From: Paenibacillus maysiensis
GTDB lineage: Bacteria > Bacillota > Bacilli > Paenibacillales > Paenibacillaceae
NCBI RefSeq assembly: GCF_000520815.1
Contig: NZ_ASRY01000338.1
Location: forward strand, 1-36,521
Length of the DNA stretch: 36,521 bases
Direction of reading: 5' to 3'
The translations under genes and the position numbers were made by a program. Shown here piece by piece: positions 8,598 through 17,754 of this stretch; the first letter of the stretch is position 1; each line of letters starts with the position of its first letter. Under the pieces are notes generated by a model. That model was not told the DNA's origin. It worked only from the letters and a program-made list of their open reading frames with translations, and did no database searches.

Positions 8598-9149
8598 TTA
8601 CATTGAAAATGTGATCGTTTTAATCGCGTCGCCATCAAAACCCTTAACCGTGAATTGCACTCCCTCCAATATGCCATAGGATGGAGGATAGTTTTCCTTC
8701 GGCAGTGCTATCGAACCGGGGTTTAGCACAAAGACACCCTTTTCCACATCCGCTACCGGAATATGAGTATGTCCCTGGATGAACACATCCCCCGTTTCCA
8801 GTGGTGGTAAGTTTCCGATGCTGAAGCCATGTCCGTGCGTGACATAGATGCGACGGCCTTCATGGTACAAAAAAGCATAATCGCCCATCATCGGGAACTC
8901 CAGCAGCATCTGATCCACTTCTGCATCGCAATTACCGCGAACAGCTACTGCAATATGCGACTTGTACTGATTCAGTACAGTCGCAACTTCCGCCGGATTA
9001 TAGCCTTCCGGTAGCCGATTACGCGGTCCATGGTACATATAATCCCCGAGCAGGACAAGGCGGTCCGCTTTTTCCTCCCTGAACTTTTCCAATGCCAGTT
9101 GTAGCCAGTGTAGCGAGCCGTGAATATCCGATACAAACATAAGTTTCAT
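8598..9149 (-). CDS. YfcE/MJ0936-type metallophosphodiesterase
   Basis: The 183-residue protein contains the full calcineurin-like metallophosphoesterase motif set: SDIHG (Asp8, His10), GDYMYHGPRN, GNCD, THGH and GHTHIP. Length and motif spacing match YfcE, a two-metal phosphodiesterase of unknown natural substrate. It has no signal peptide and should be cytosolic. It appears to be a single gene. The GH1 gene to its right is separated by a strong terminator, and aguA to its left has its own promoter. AGGAATG precedes the ATG. Confidence 0.88.
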   Translation of the reverse strand: MKLMFVSDIHGSLHWLQLALEKFREEKADRLVLLGDYMYHGPRNRLPEGYNPAEVATVLNQYKSHIAVAVRGNCDAEVDQMLLEFPMMGDYAFLYHEGRRIYVTHGHGFSIGNLPPLETGDVFIQGHTHIPVADVEKGVFVLNPGSIALPKENYPPSYGILEGVQFTVKGFDGDAIKTITFSM

Positions 9150-9251
9150 AATGGTTCATTCCTTTCTCAATATACGTGCTCCTTACCGTATCATAGCCTT
9201 ACTGACAAGCGCTCGTCAGTAATAAAATTATCAGCTAAAGGCTTGATCGTG

Positions 9252-9302
9252 ATAAAAAAACTAAGCGACCGCTTCCCTGTACAATAGCAGGAAGCGGTCG
9301 CT
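9252..9302 (-). terminator. Hairpin terminator of the GH1 gene
   Basis: A perfect 13-base stem (9264-9276 with 9290-9302) is followed on the minus strand by TTAGTTTTTTT. It sits about 50 bases past the GH1 stop. Confidence 0.9.
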
Positions 9303-9354
9303 GTATAACATCCTTTTTTGTTGAATAAGCTGCCCTTATCAAGCAAGCATCATT

Positions 9355-10797
<1,443 letters not shown>

Positions 10798-10810
10798 TTA
10801 TAAAATACTT

Positions 10811-10849
10811 CTATATCAATACTAAGTTTTGTAACGCGTTTCATGTCAA
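10811..10849 (-). promoter_or_regulatory. Promoter with LacI-type palindromic operator for the GH1 gene
   Basis: TTGACA (10844-10849, minus strand) is directly followed by TGAAACGCGTTACA (10830-10843), a 14-base palindrome with only one mismatched pair and a central CGCG. A weak TAGTAT follows as possible -10 at 19 bases. An inverted repeat wedged between -35 and -10 is what a LacI/GalR-family repressor site looks like. It is not a standard CcpA cre site, because the centre is CGCG and not NCGN in register. Confidence 0.5.
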
Positions 10850-10868
10850 GTATTTTTTTATATTTTCC

Positions 10869-10983
10869 TTACTGCTGAAGCGTATCCTAGGCAAATTGAC
10901 GTTCATTCAGAAGTTCTTCACCCATTACTTGCTTTATAAGGCTTACCTGCTAACATTTTTTCTTCTTCAGTCCAGTTTTCCAA
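10869..10983 (-). pseudogene. Frameshifted N-terminus of a maltose/sugar O-acetyltransferase (maa-like)
   Basis: Reading from TTG 10983 on the minus strand gives MENWTEEEKMLAGKPYKASN, the unmistakable N-terminal segment of sugar O-acetyltransferases. A shift near 10925 then continues the family sequence as GEELLNERQFA, then a stop, then DTLQQ and another stop. The left-handed beta-helix domain is wholly missing. A good ribosome site (AAAGGAG) remains upstream. The remnant sits between the DUF1349 gene and the GH1 promoter. Confidence 0.75.
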
Positions 10984-11025
10984 CGTAGATAAGCTCCTTT
11001 ACCTTCTTATTATTCGACAAAATAA

Positions 11026-11634
11026 CTATTTTTCCAGGGGCGGGTCTGTATGAATATCGCTGTCTGGTTCAGTGCTTATCCAACGCGTAAAGGTCACTTG
11101 AAAACCGGCCCGGGTCGGCGCACATATAAAAGGACCGGCCTGTTGCCCGGATTCGTAAGGAAAACGCGCCACACGCACGGTGCGCCAGCCATGATGATCT
11201 GTTCGTGCTCTAATGACCACTGCATCCTGAATTCGGGAAGCACGAATCGTGACATGATCCCCTACCCATTCAGGTACAGGAGATAATGACCAATCAGAAT
11301 AGCCGTCTGTGACAACGACAGCCAGTTGAGGAATTCCATCATTTAATTCAATGCCAGCTTTAATCCACTTTCCTGGTCCTTGTTGCAGCATGATTCCGGC
11401 CTGATCATAAAGCTCAGTAAATGAGTCCAACTGAAACGTGACCTCTATAGCAGAATCCCTCTCCCATACTGCAAGCAGAGAATGTCCACTACTGCGTTCG
11501 AATCCATATAAGGTTTTTTCCCAATAATCGCTGCCTTCGCTGGCTTCAACTTGGAGGAACTGGCCTTCTTGCAAGGATAACACAGGAGGGTTAGTCCAGA
11601 TTCCTGCGTTCCATGAAATTGCTTTTTGAGTCAT
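11026..11634 (-). CDS. DUF1349 (concanavalin-A-like fold) protein
   Basis: The protein of about 202 residues matches the DUF1349 family, a beta-sandwich of the concanavalin A type. Diagnostic segments are DYWEKTLYGFERSSGHSLL, a DQAGIMLQ...WIKAGIE core, DWSLSPVP and the late GPFICAPTRAGFQVTFTRW ending. No signal peptide or catalytic residues are evident; the family is thought to bind carbohydrate or act as an accessory domain, but no function is assigned. The first ATG (11643) abuts the ribosome site AGAGAGG, while ATG 11634 is nine bases from it, so I use 11634. The neighbour downstream is the acetyltransferase remnant and then the GH1 gene. Confidence 0.8.
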   Translation of the reverse strand: MTQKAISWNAGIWTNPPVLSLQEGQFLQVEASEGSDYWEKTLYGFERSSGHSLLAVWERDSAIEVTFQLDSFTELYDQAGIMLQQGPGKWIKAGIELNDGIPQLAVVVTDGYSDWSLSPVPEWVGDHVTIRASRIQDAVVIRARTDHHGWRTVRVARFPYESGQQAGPFICAPTRAGFQVTFTRWISTEPDSDIHTDPPLEK

Positions 11635-11653
11635 TGATCTCATCCTCTCTTGC

Positions 11654-11803
11654 TTAATAGAACAATATCCTAATTCGTATTGGGGTATCTTTTAGACAAC
11701 CGTTATAAATATCGTCCAACAGAGTCGGCTTGGATAATTCTTCAGTCAAAGGAAGGAACCCCTGAGTATTTTTGATCTGCTTTAGTTGTTCTTCCCTTAT
11801 CAT
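11654..11803 (-). other. Open 49-codon stretch, possible gene remnant
   Basis: From ATG 11803 the minus strand encodes 49 residues with natural-looking composition (segments LTEELSKPTLLDDIY and TPIRIRILFY at the end). There is no ribosome site before the ATG. It lies immediately upstream of the DUF1349 gene. I do not recognise the family. It may be the tail of a decayed gene whose earlier part is the open stretch at 11827-11988. Confidence 0.3.
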
Positions 11804-11826
11804 ATCACAGGGCAAAAAGGAACTTC

Positions 11827-11988
11827 TCACGCAAATTTGGTATTTCCTTTTAGCAGGTGCCCGTCGACAATAAACCCCGCTCCCGGGAAATTATCCTTGG
11901 GAAAATTAACAATCGCGAAGGTTTTGTCTTCATCATTCCCCACTCCGTACTCATGTAAATTCAGCGATTCCAGATAATATAACGTAAA
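11827..11988 (-). other. Open 53-codon stretch without start, possible gene remnant
   Basis: This minus-strand frame lies between two stops and has no usable start codon, yet it reads like protein (HEYGVGNDEDKTFAIVNF, PGAGFIVDGHLLKG). Family unknown. Together with 11654-11803 it fills most of the 11635-12070 gap. The right edge of that gap holds the promoter region of the gene starting at 12071 (TATACT-like box near 12000). Confidence 0.3.
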
Positions 11989-12070
11989 TTATCATGCTAT
12001 ACTATTTATATTGAGCAGATTCCAGTGTTGCATCTCCGGGATAAAATCAAATGAAAAAGGGGGAACTTTA

Positions 12071-12406
12071 GTGGAAACTATGGAATTTATAGCATTGATC
12101 GCTTTGATCATCTCCGTCATACTTTTGATCAAAGTCTACAGCTTGCAAGCTCGACTTAATGATTTGAAATCCGATGTAGAGCGTCTTGAGAATCGTTCTG
12201 GAATGTCGGGAATATCACTATCTGGCCCAACCGCTACTGCACCACCATCTGTGCTAGACACAGTAGTTTCGGAGGATGTCAATGAAAGACTGCTCCTGCT
12301 GATTAGAGAAGGCAAGAAGATTCAGGCGATAAAAGAGCTAAGAGTAGCTAAAGACCTCTCTTTAAAGGAAGCAAAGGACTATGTAGATGGTTTGGAACGC
12401 CTCTAA
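12071..12406 (+). CDS. Membrane-anchored protein with bL12 C-terminal-like domain
   Basis: I start at GTG 12071, seven bases after an AAAAAGGGGG ribosome site, giving 111 residues. An N-terminal hydrophobic helix (MEFIALIALIISVILLIKVY) is followed by a short coiled segment (LQARLNDLKSDVERLE) and a low-complexity linker. A 35-residue end (LLIREGKKIQAIKELR, LSLKEAKDYVDGLE) resembles the C-terminal domain of ribosomal protein bL12. The same small fold occurs outside ribosomes in short bacterial membrane proteins of unknown role. The ybaK gene follows by 83 bases. Confidence 0.75.
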   Translation: METMEFIALIALIISVILLIKVYSLQARLNDLKSDVERLENRSGMSGISLSGPTATAPPSVLDTVVSEDVNERLLLLIREGKKIQAIKELRVAKDLSLKEAKDYVDGLERL

Positions 12407-12489
12407 TAATGAGATCCAAATAATTCCGCCGAGGTAAAGGATTGCAACAATTGCCTCGGCAAGAGCTTTAGAAAGGACGACGAAATAAG

Positions 12490-12969
12490 ATGAGTGTGAG
12501 CAAAACGAACGCAATGCGAATATTGGATGGTCAGGACGTTAACTACAACATGCTGAGTTATGAGCATCAGGATGGAAAAATAGATGGTGTGAACGTAGCT
12601 GAGAAAATTGGGAAATCCCCGGAAGCCGTTTTCAAAACGTTGGTTGCACATAGCAAACAACATCTGTTTGTTTTTGTGATTCCTGTACATAAAGAGCTTG
12701 ATCTCAAAAAAGCAGCTAAATCAGCGGGCGAGAAGAAAATAGAAATGCTTCCAGTCAAAGAACTGCAAAAGCATACGGGGTATATCCGGGGTGGCTGCTC
12801 TCCCATAGGAATGAAAAAGCTCTATCCTACTTTTATTGACCAACCCGCAGTAGAGTTGGAAACCATTGTTGTGAGCGCCGGAAAAATTGGAACCCAACTG
12901 GAGTTAAGTCCGCAGGATTTAGCCCGGCTCATTGATGCACAGTTTGCGGATCTGACTCAGAAAGCATAA
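12490..12969 (+). CDS. ybaK: YbaK-type Cys-tRNA(Pro) deacylase
   Basis: The 159-residue protein matches YbaK/EbsC in length and motifs: TNAMRILD at the N-terminus, EAVFKTLVAHS with the conserved lysine, and YIRGGCSPIGMKK. The family removes cysteine wrongly loaded on tRNA(Pro) by prolyl-tRNA synthetase. That is a functional partner of proS, which lies about 6 kb away in this window. Cytosolic. The ribosome site GAAAGGACG precedes the ATG. A GCCGAGG/CCTCGGC inverted repeat in the gap upstream has no T tract. Confidence 0.9.
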   Translation: MSVSKTNAMRILDGQDVNYNMLSYEHQDGKIDGVNVAEKIGKSPEAVFKTLVAHSKQHLFVFVIPVHKELDLKKAAKSAGEKKIEMLPVKELQKHTGYIRGGCSPIGMKKLYPTFIDQPAVELETIVVSAGKIGTQLELSPQDLARLIDAQFADLTQKA

Positions 12970-12993
12970 AACCCTCCAACCATTCATAAAATC

Positions 12994-13022
12994 TTTATGC
13001 GGATTTTCTCTAATTCTAAGAT
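12994..13022 (+). promoter_or_regulatory. Candidate promoter of the bicupin gene
   Basis: TTTATG (12994-12999) and TAAGAT (13017-13022) are 17 bases apart. The -10 is good and the -35 weak. It lies 33 bases before the chosen start. Confidence 0.35.
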
Positions 13023-13054
13023 AGATGAAGCTTCAACTTGGAGAGGAAGATCAA

Positions 13055-14251
13055 ATGATGCATAATGATTCCCCGAAAAATGCCAGTGTGCCGCAGCCCA
13101 TCAGAAGTGATGGCGCTGGAGGTATCGACAAGGGTCCCCGTGATGTAATGAGAGATTTGCAAAATCCCGACATGCTGGTTCCACCCGTAACAGATAATGG
13201 ACTCATTCCGAACATGAGGTTTTCTTTTTCAGATGCCCATATGCAGTTGAATCACGGTGGATGGTCAAGAGAAGTAACCGCAAGGGAGCTACCTATTGCC
13301 ACCACTCTTGCTGGAGTTAATATGAGTTTGACACCGGGCGGCGTACGCGAGCTTCATTGGCACCAGCAGGCAGAATGGTCTTATATGCTGTTGGGGAGTG
13401 CCCGTATTACAGCCGTTGACCAAAATGGTCGGAATTTTATTGCTGATGTGGGTCCTGGTGATCTCTGGTATTTCCCACCCGGCATTCCACACTCTATACA
13501 AGGTCTTGAGGAAGGCTGCGAATTTTTACTGGTTTTTGATGACGGCAGCTTTTCTGATCTGAACACGTTATCCATCTCCGATTGGTTTGCACATACTCCA
13601 AAAGATGTACTGTCTGCCAATTTCGGCGTTCCTGAAGCTGATTTTTCGTCCATTCCTCAAGAACAAGTATATATTTATCAGGATAACGTTCCTGGTTCAA
13701 TCCAAAGCCAGGCGGTTGCCTCTCCCTATGGTACGTTGCCTCAATCCTTTAAATATGAATTACTCGCTCAGCCCCCCATCAAAACGCCGGGTGGAAGCGT
13801 ACGAATCGTCGATTCCTCCAATTTTCCGATATCCCAAACGATCGCGGCTGCTCTTGTTGAGATTGAGCCTGGTGCAATGAGAGAAATGCACTGGCATCCC
13901 AATAATGACGAATGGCAATACTATCTTACCGGGCAAGGCCGAATGACTGTTTTTGGCGGAAATGGCGCGGCGCGCACATTTGATTTCAGAGCCGGAGATG
14001 TTGGATATGTACCTTTTGCTTATGGTCATTACATCCAAAATACAGGCTCAAGCACGCTATGGTTTCTTGAAATGTTTAAAAGTGACCGTTTTGCAGATGT
14101 TTCCTTGAATCAATGGATGGCACTTACGCCGACAGAGCTCATTCAGAGCAATTTACATGTTGGCGCAGATGTGACCTCTAAATTGCGGAAGGTAAAATGG
14201 CCCGTCGTCAAGTATCCTGGTTATTCTTTTTATCCAAAGGATGAACTCTGA
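13055..14251 (+). CDS. oxdC: Oxalate decarboxylase-type bicupin
   Basis: Start ATG 13055 follows the ribosome site GGAGAGGA, giving 398 residues. Two cupin domains each carry a Mn-binding set: [10 protein letters not shown] plus a later His (PGIPHSIQG) in the N-domain, and [12 protein letters not shown] plus AYGHYIQN in the C-domain. OxdC-type enzymes convert oxalate to formate and CO2, using acid. In Bacillus subtilis OxdC the lid over the N-terminal site is SENST with a catalytically important Glu. Here the aligned lid reads SDLNT (within [12 protein letters not shown]), so Asp replaces Glu. Activity may therefore be weaker or shifted. No signal peptide. Confidence 0.88.
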   Translation: MMHNDSPKNASVPQPIRSDGAGGIDKGPRDVMRDLQNPDMLVPPVTDNGLIPNMRFSFSDAHMQLNHGGWSREVTARELPIATTLAGVNMSLTPGGVRELHWHQQAEWSYMLLGSARITAVDQNGRNFIADVGPGDLWYFPPGIPHSIQGLEEGCEFLLVFDDGSFSDLNTLSISDWFAHTPKDVLSANFGVPEADFSSIPQEQVYIYQDNVPGSIQSQAVASPYGTLPQSFKYELLAQPPIKTPGGSVRIVDSSNFPISQTIAAALVEIEPGAMREMHWHPNNDEWQYYLTGQGRMTVFGGNGAARTFDFRAGDVGYVPFAYGHYIQNTGSSTLWFLEMFKSDRFADVSLNQWMALTPTELIQSNLHVGADVTSKLRKVKWPVVKYPGYSFYPKDEL

Positions 14252-14497
14252 TTGCGCTACTACGCTGGGTGAAACCGCAGGTGACTTATTGTCACAAACC
14301 CTTAATGTAGGCTATCCATTAGTTCCATATCCGATGCTCATTTATTGGTATTGTAACGATTGCCCGATACCGCTTTAAATTCAATGCATGTGGTCCTTCT
14401 GGATGGCGTACATATTATGTTCAGGTTTTTCTTTCTCTCACATGCTAAAGTCATACTATTTATGCGTTAATTCCATTATCAGGGGAGTGGCTTAATT

Positions 14498-16219
14498 ATG
14501 TTTAAAAATGAGATTTTAACAGGCTCACTACAGGAGCGCAAACAGATCGTAATCGACGATGTAGCAGCGCTCGGCTACCCTTACAATGAGTACGATCAGG
14601 GGCGAAAGGTCGGTGGTTATGCGGCTATGTCACAATTTTCCAAGGGGGATATCAGCACTGGACTTGCCTACGTCAACATTCATTTGGATCGGAACAAAGA
14701 CATGTTCTGGGGAATTAACGTAATGGAAGCTTATATGAAGTATAAAGAGTATTACACACCCGCATTAAAGGATAAAGTAAAAGCAAAAATGCTCAGTTTT
14801 AACATTTTGAATGCCGATGGGACTGCTCTGTTGGGAAATACAGAAAATCAACGGCTTATGTACGCGGCAGTCGGGGTTGTTGGAGAGGAAGAATGGCCAG
14901 ATTATCCGGTGAATTATGCTACCATCGCCAGAAGCTATCTGCTGTCCGAACTTCCCACAATTACAAAACAGGGGTACTTTGAATACGACTCCCCAACATA
15001 TTTTATCCATCATGTAGGACCGCTATTGTTCATTACCGAACACTTGAAAGATGCCACATTGCAGAATATGGCCAAACTGACGTTAGAGTGGTATTTTGCC
15101 AGTATCGTAGGGGAGTGGCTGCATGGGTACTGGGTGACCAGTCAGGCCAGAACATATAATCCGCAGCAAGAGCCGGGATATACACTCGATGAGAGTGCAA
15201 TGCTACTGTGGATGTTGTTTGGAGACAGTCGCAAGCCGATATATCTCGGCAATGAAACCAATCTGAAATTTACCACGATTCCATTTACGGTTGCGGACTA
15301 CGAGTTACCAGACATTTTCAAGAGTATAGCGACAGCCCGTTCTACAACTTACACACATAAGGAACGGATGCCTAGAAACAGTAACAAACCGTATAAGACA
15401 AGCTACATCACCCCGGATTACGCCGTATTCAGTCAAAAGGACAATCGGCTCGCACAAAACCAGCTTCATCGTTGGGGCATCAAATGGGTGGGAGACACAT
15501 ACAGTAACGAACCAAATACGTTCTTCATGAAGCAACACCTCAGTGATCCGATTAACTTAAATCCGTCCAACTCGGAATATTGGATTGGCGGAACAAATAT
15601 GGAGGAAGTGCTTCAGGACGACGGTGCACTCATTGCGGTATACAATATCACAAATTCAAATACATGGATCGACGGCCCTGTTTCATATAACGGAATCAAA
15701 GCAACGATCGAACAGGACCCATTCAACAAGAACGGCTGGATATTCTTCCATACAGGTAAAATGCTGATGGCTGTCAGGACGGCACAACCTTACGAGTGGC
15801 CCTACGACACGGAATCGTGGAAATACGGAGGTTATCAGAGAGCCTTGCGAAGTGACGGGGCAAAAAATGCGGTCATCGTTGAAACAGCACCTCTTATGGA
15901 CTACACAGGCGATTCTTGCATTAGAGAGCTTGACTGCTTTGCTGAGGCTGTGTTGACGAAAACCGTAGTGGATTTCAGCGGTGTTAACGATACCAATCCC
16001 CGGGTCTATTACAAAGGATTAACAGGTAAAGAGACGGAAATCGTATATGCCACCTCACGTAAGATTCAGGGTGCAGAAGTCAATTATGCTAATTGGCCTT
16101 TGCTGGATGATCCGTGGATGCATCAGAATTATAATGGAAATAAACTCGATTTGGTTCATGACAGAGAGAGACGGACCTATGATTTCAATAACTGGAAGGT
16201 AACATCAAGCATTATGTAA
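14498..16219 (+). CDS. Unassigned 573-residue protein, possibly alpha/alpha-toroid plus beta domain
   Basis: I do not recognise a named family. The first ~250 residues look alpha-helical with spaced aromatic motifs: FWGINVMEAYMKY (70-82), ENQRLMYAAVG (116-126), EYDSPTYFIHH (162-172) and GEWLHGYWVTSQARTY (205-220). The rest is rich in beta-type, Trp/Tyr/Asn-heavy sequence. That order, and the ENQ...SPTY...R.Y pattern, recalls carbohydrate-active toroid enzymes such as heparinase II/III-like lyases, but this is inference only. There is no signal peptide or lipobox, so it should be intracellular, which is odd for a lyase. The ribosome site GGGGAG precedes the ATG. The 14252-14497 gap shows no gene. 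Confidence 0.7.
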   Translation: MFKNEILTGSLQERKQIVIDDVAALGYPYNEYDQGRKVGGYAAMSQFSKGDISTGLAYVNIHLDRNKDMFWGINVMEAYMKYKEYYTPALKDKVKAKMLSFNILNADGTALLGNTENQRLMYAAVGVVGEEEWPDYPVNYATIARSYLLSELPTITKQGYFEYDSPTYFIHHVGPLLFITEHLKDATLQNMAKLTLEWYFASIVGEWLHGYWVTSQARTYNPQQEPGYTLDESAMLLWMLFGDSRKPIYLGNETNLKFTTIPFTVADYELPDIFKSIATARSTTYTHKERMPRNSNKPYKTSYITPDYAVFSQKDNRLAQNQLHRWGIKWVGDTYSNEPNTFFMKQHLSDPINLNPSNSEYWIGGTNMEEVLQDDGALIAVYNITNSNTWIDGPVSYNGIKATIEQDPFNKNGWIFFHTGKMLMAVRTAQPYEWPYDTESWKYGGYQRALRSDGAKNAVIVETAPLMDYTGDSCIRELDCFAEAVLTKTVVDFSGVNDTNPRVYYKGLTGKETEIVYATSRKIQGAEVNYANWPLLDDPWMHQNYNGNKLDLVHDRERRTYDFNNWKVTSSIM

Positions 16220-16241
16220 AGTGTCTGTCGCCAACTGACAA

Positions 16242-16281
16242 GGGCGTCTCAACCAGGCTATCAGATCTGTTTGAGACGCCC
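16242..16281 (+). terminator. Hairpin after the 573-residue protein gene
   Basis: An 11-base perfect stem (16242-16252 with 16271-16281) follows the stop by about 20 bases. The tail is only weakly T-rich, so efficiency is uncertain. Confidence 0.5.
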
Positions 16282-16335
16282 CTACATTTACTTCCAGGTG
16301 CTTATCCTTCTATCTAATCCCGCCACTCATAAAAA

Positions 16336-16518
16336 TCAATCTAAAATCGACAGCGTCGTACGCAGGATATCTTTAAGCACCTCAGGGCTTGCGCCTGTCT
16401 TGGCGGTAAATGTCAACGATAGCCGGGCATGATTTAGAAATCTGGCGATCGACCGTAGCTCAGACCCCGCAGAATGAATCTCTCCCTCTTTATGAGCACG
16501 GACCAGGGCGTTGCCTAA
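16336..16518 (-). pseudogene. C-terminal remnant of a TetR-family regulator
   Basis: The minus strand holds 60 codons read directly from the bases: LGNALVRAHKEGEI, then SELRSIARFLNHARLSL, then TAKTGASPEVLKDILRT and LSILD before the stop. This is the typical ligand-domain ending of AcrR/TetR regulators. An in-frame TAA stands just before the first codon (16519-16521), and no DNA-binding helix-turn-helix part exists nearby. It is the tail of a deleted gene in the 390-base gap 16220-16609. Confidence 0.75.
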
Positions 16519-16544
16519 TTACACAGAAATAGCTGCAAATACGC

Positions 16545-16578
16545 AAAAAAACACCGTATCGGAATACGATGTTTTTTT
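16545..16578 (-). terminator. Bidirectional hairpin terminator, end of yebC
   Basis: A 15-base stem (16545-16559 with 16564-16578, one G-U type position) with a four-base loop has A7 on one side and T7 on the other. It lies about 30 bases past the yebC stop. Confidence 0.85.
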
Positions 16579-16609
16579 GTCGTACGAATTCAGGTGGTTC
16601 AGCTTGAAG

Positions 16610-17329
16610 CTATTCATCAGAATCTACATTATGGTAAACCTGCTGAACATCCTCCAAATCTTCTAATGCATCAATCAACTTGTCAAATTGAAGCTGTGCA
16701 TCTTCTGGAAGAGTAATATCATTTTGGGCAAGCATGGTAAGTTCGGCCACTGTAAATTCTGTAACTCCCGCCTGCTTGAAAGCTTCCTGCACAGCATGAA
16801 ACTGGTCAGGCTCAGCATATACGATAACAGCCTCATCCTCTTCGATGATGTCACGCACCTCTACATCTGCCTCCATCAACAGCTCCAACACTTCATCTGC
16901 GGTTTTACCTACCAAACCAATAACCGCCGTTGAATCAAACATATAGGCTACAGATCCGCTTACACCGAGGCTACCGCCATTTTTAGTAAAAGCAGAACGT
17001 ACATCAGATGCCGTGCGGTTTACGTTATTGGTGAGTGCATCTACAATGACCATAGAACCGTTTGGTCCGAAGCCTTCATAGCGAAGCTCAACATAGTTTT
17101 CATCTCCGGCGCCTTTTGCTTTTTCAATCGCCCGGTCAATGATCGCTTTCGGTACATTGTACGTTTTTGCACGTTCTAGCACGACTCTGAGAACCCGATT
17201 GGATTCAGGATCAGGCTCGCCCTGTTTGGCTGCTACATAGATTTCTACCCCAAATTTAGCATATATACGACTCGTATTAGCATCCTTGGATGCCTTTTTT
17301 TCTTTAATATTGTTCCACTTACGTCCCAT
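16610..17329 (-). CDS. yebC: YebC/PmpR family protein
   Basis: The 239-residue protein starts at ATG 17329. That start gives the usual family N-terminus ([13 protein letters not shown]...[11 protein letters not shown]) and follows a ribosome site and a promoter at 17388-17416; longer readings would include the promoter. Family landmarks include [33 protein letters not shown] and the acidic C-terminus. YebC proteins were described as DNA-binding regulators and more recently as translation factors that help ribosomes through proline-rich stretches. The nearby ybaK and proS fit a loose proline-translation theme, though they are separate units. Confidence 0.93.
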   Translation of the reverse strand: MGRKWNNIKEKKASKDANTSRIYAKFGVEIYVAAKQGEPDPESNRVLRVVLERAKTYNVPKAIIDRAIEKAKGAGDENYVELRYEGFGPNGSMVIVDALTNNVNRTASDVRSAFTKNGGSLGVSGSVAYMFDSTAVIGLVGKTADEVLELLMEADVEVRDIIEEDEAVIVYAEPDQFHAVQEAFKQAGVTEFTVAELTMLAQNDITLPEDAQLQFDKLIDALEDLEDVQQVYHNVDSDE

Positions 17330-17387
17330 AATATCCCGCTCTCTTTCTATATGAATATACACAACGGTATTCATTATATCCTTGTAT

Positions 17388-17416
17388 ATTATATCTCCTA
17401 AAGGACGCTTGAACAA
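17388..17416 (-). promoter_or_regulatory. Sigma-A promoter of yebC
   Basis: TTGTTC (17411-17416) and TATAAT (17388-17393) on the minus strand are exactly 17 bases apart, about 60 bases before the ATG. It overlaps the end of the kinase remnant, so the promoter sits right at the junction. Confidence 0.75.
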
Positions 17417-17418
17417 GT

Positions 17419-17565
17419 TCAAAGGATTTTTAGTGATAAAAATTGCGCTGTTTGCGGCGAAAACCAATCCTCAGGCATTTCGTCACTGACACTCAATAGC
17501 GGGATTCCTTGCTCGTTCAAAATTCGGATCATTTGATGCGGATCATTCATATCCTCAATAAATCG
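17419..17565 (-). pseudogene. Remnant of a histidine kinase sensor domain
   Basis: On the minus strand the frame reads [19 protein letters not shown], then [20 protein letters not shown], ending in a stop at 17419. The IRIL..G..LLSVSD pattern is typical of the outside domain of Bacillota sensor kinases. It overlaps, in another frame, the end of a response-regulator remnant, the gene order expected for a regulator-kinase operon. Membrane helices and catalytic domains are gone. Confidence 0.6.
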
Positions 17566-17651
17566 TCGATTTTGCTTCGCAGGTATCGAATATACACATC
17601 GACGACATTCGTCTCCACCTCTGAATCATAGCCCCATATGAGTTCCAGCAA
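17547..17651 (-). pseudogene. Remnant of an OmpR-family response regulator C-terminus
   Basis: The minus strand reads [15 protein letters not shown] then [15 protein letters not shown], the hallmark recognition-helix region of OmpR-type regulators. The sequence then runs into LLRI and a stop, missing the usual final ...VRGVGYxL. A stop (TGA) lies just upstream at 17652-17654 and the receiver domain is absent. An internal deletion appears to have joined this to the following kinase remnant. Confidence 0.75.
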
Positions 17652-17754
17652 TCATTTCTCCGTGCTGCGCATGATTGAACAATTATACGGATTGGAGCTG
17701 CTGGGCAAGAGCAGAACGGCACCGCCGCTTAATATATGGACAACAGGCTCATAA
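17649..17754 (+). pseudogene. C-terminal tail of a phosphoesterase (acid phosphatase/phospholipase C type)
   Basis: The plus strand reads [19 protein letters not shown] followed by KSRTAPPLNIWTTGS and a stop at 17752-17754. This resembles the NHYSLLRTIEDxxGLPxLG ending of the bacterial phosphoesterase family. No upstream part is present: the bases to the left belong to the opposite-strand regulator remnant. Identification rests on a short segment and is moderate. Confidence 0.5.

Noticed and set aside
12428..12463. GCCGAGG/CCTCGGC inverted repeat before ybaK
   Set aside because: No T tract and a long loop; not enough to call a terminator or attenuator.
17330..17467. Longer start for yebC at 17467
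   Set aside because: The extra stretch contains a sigma-A promoter and part of a kinase remnant in another frame, and lacks family similarity.
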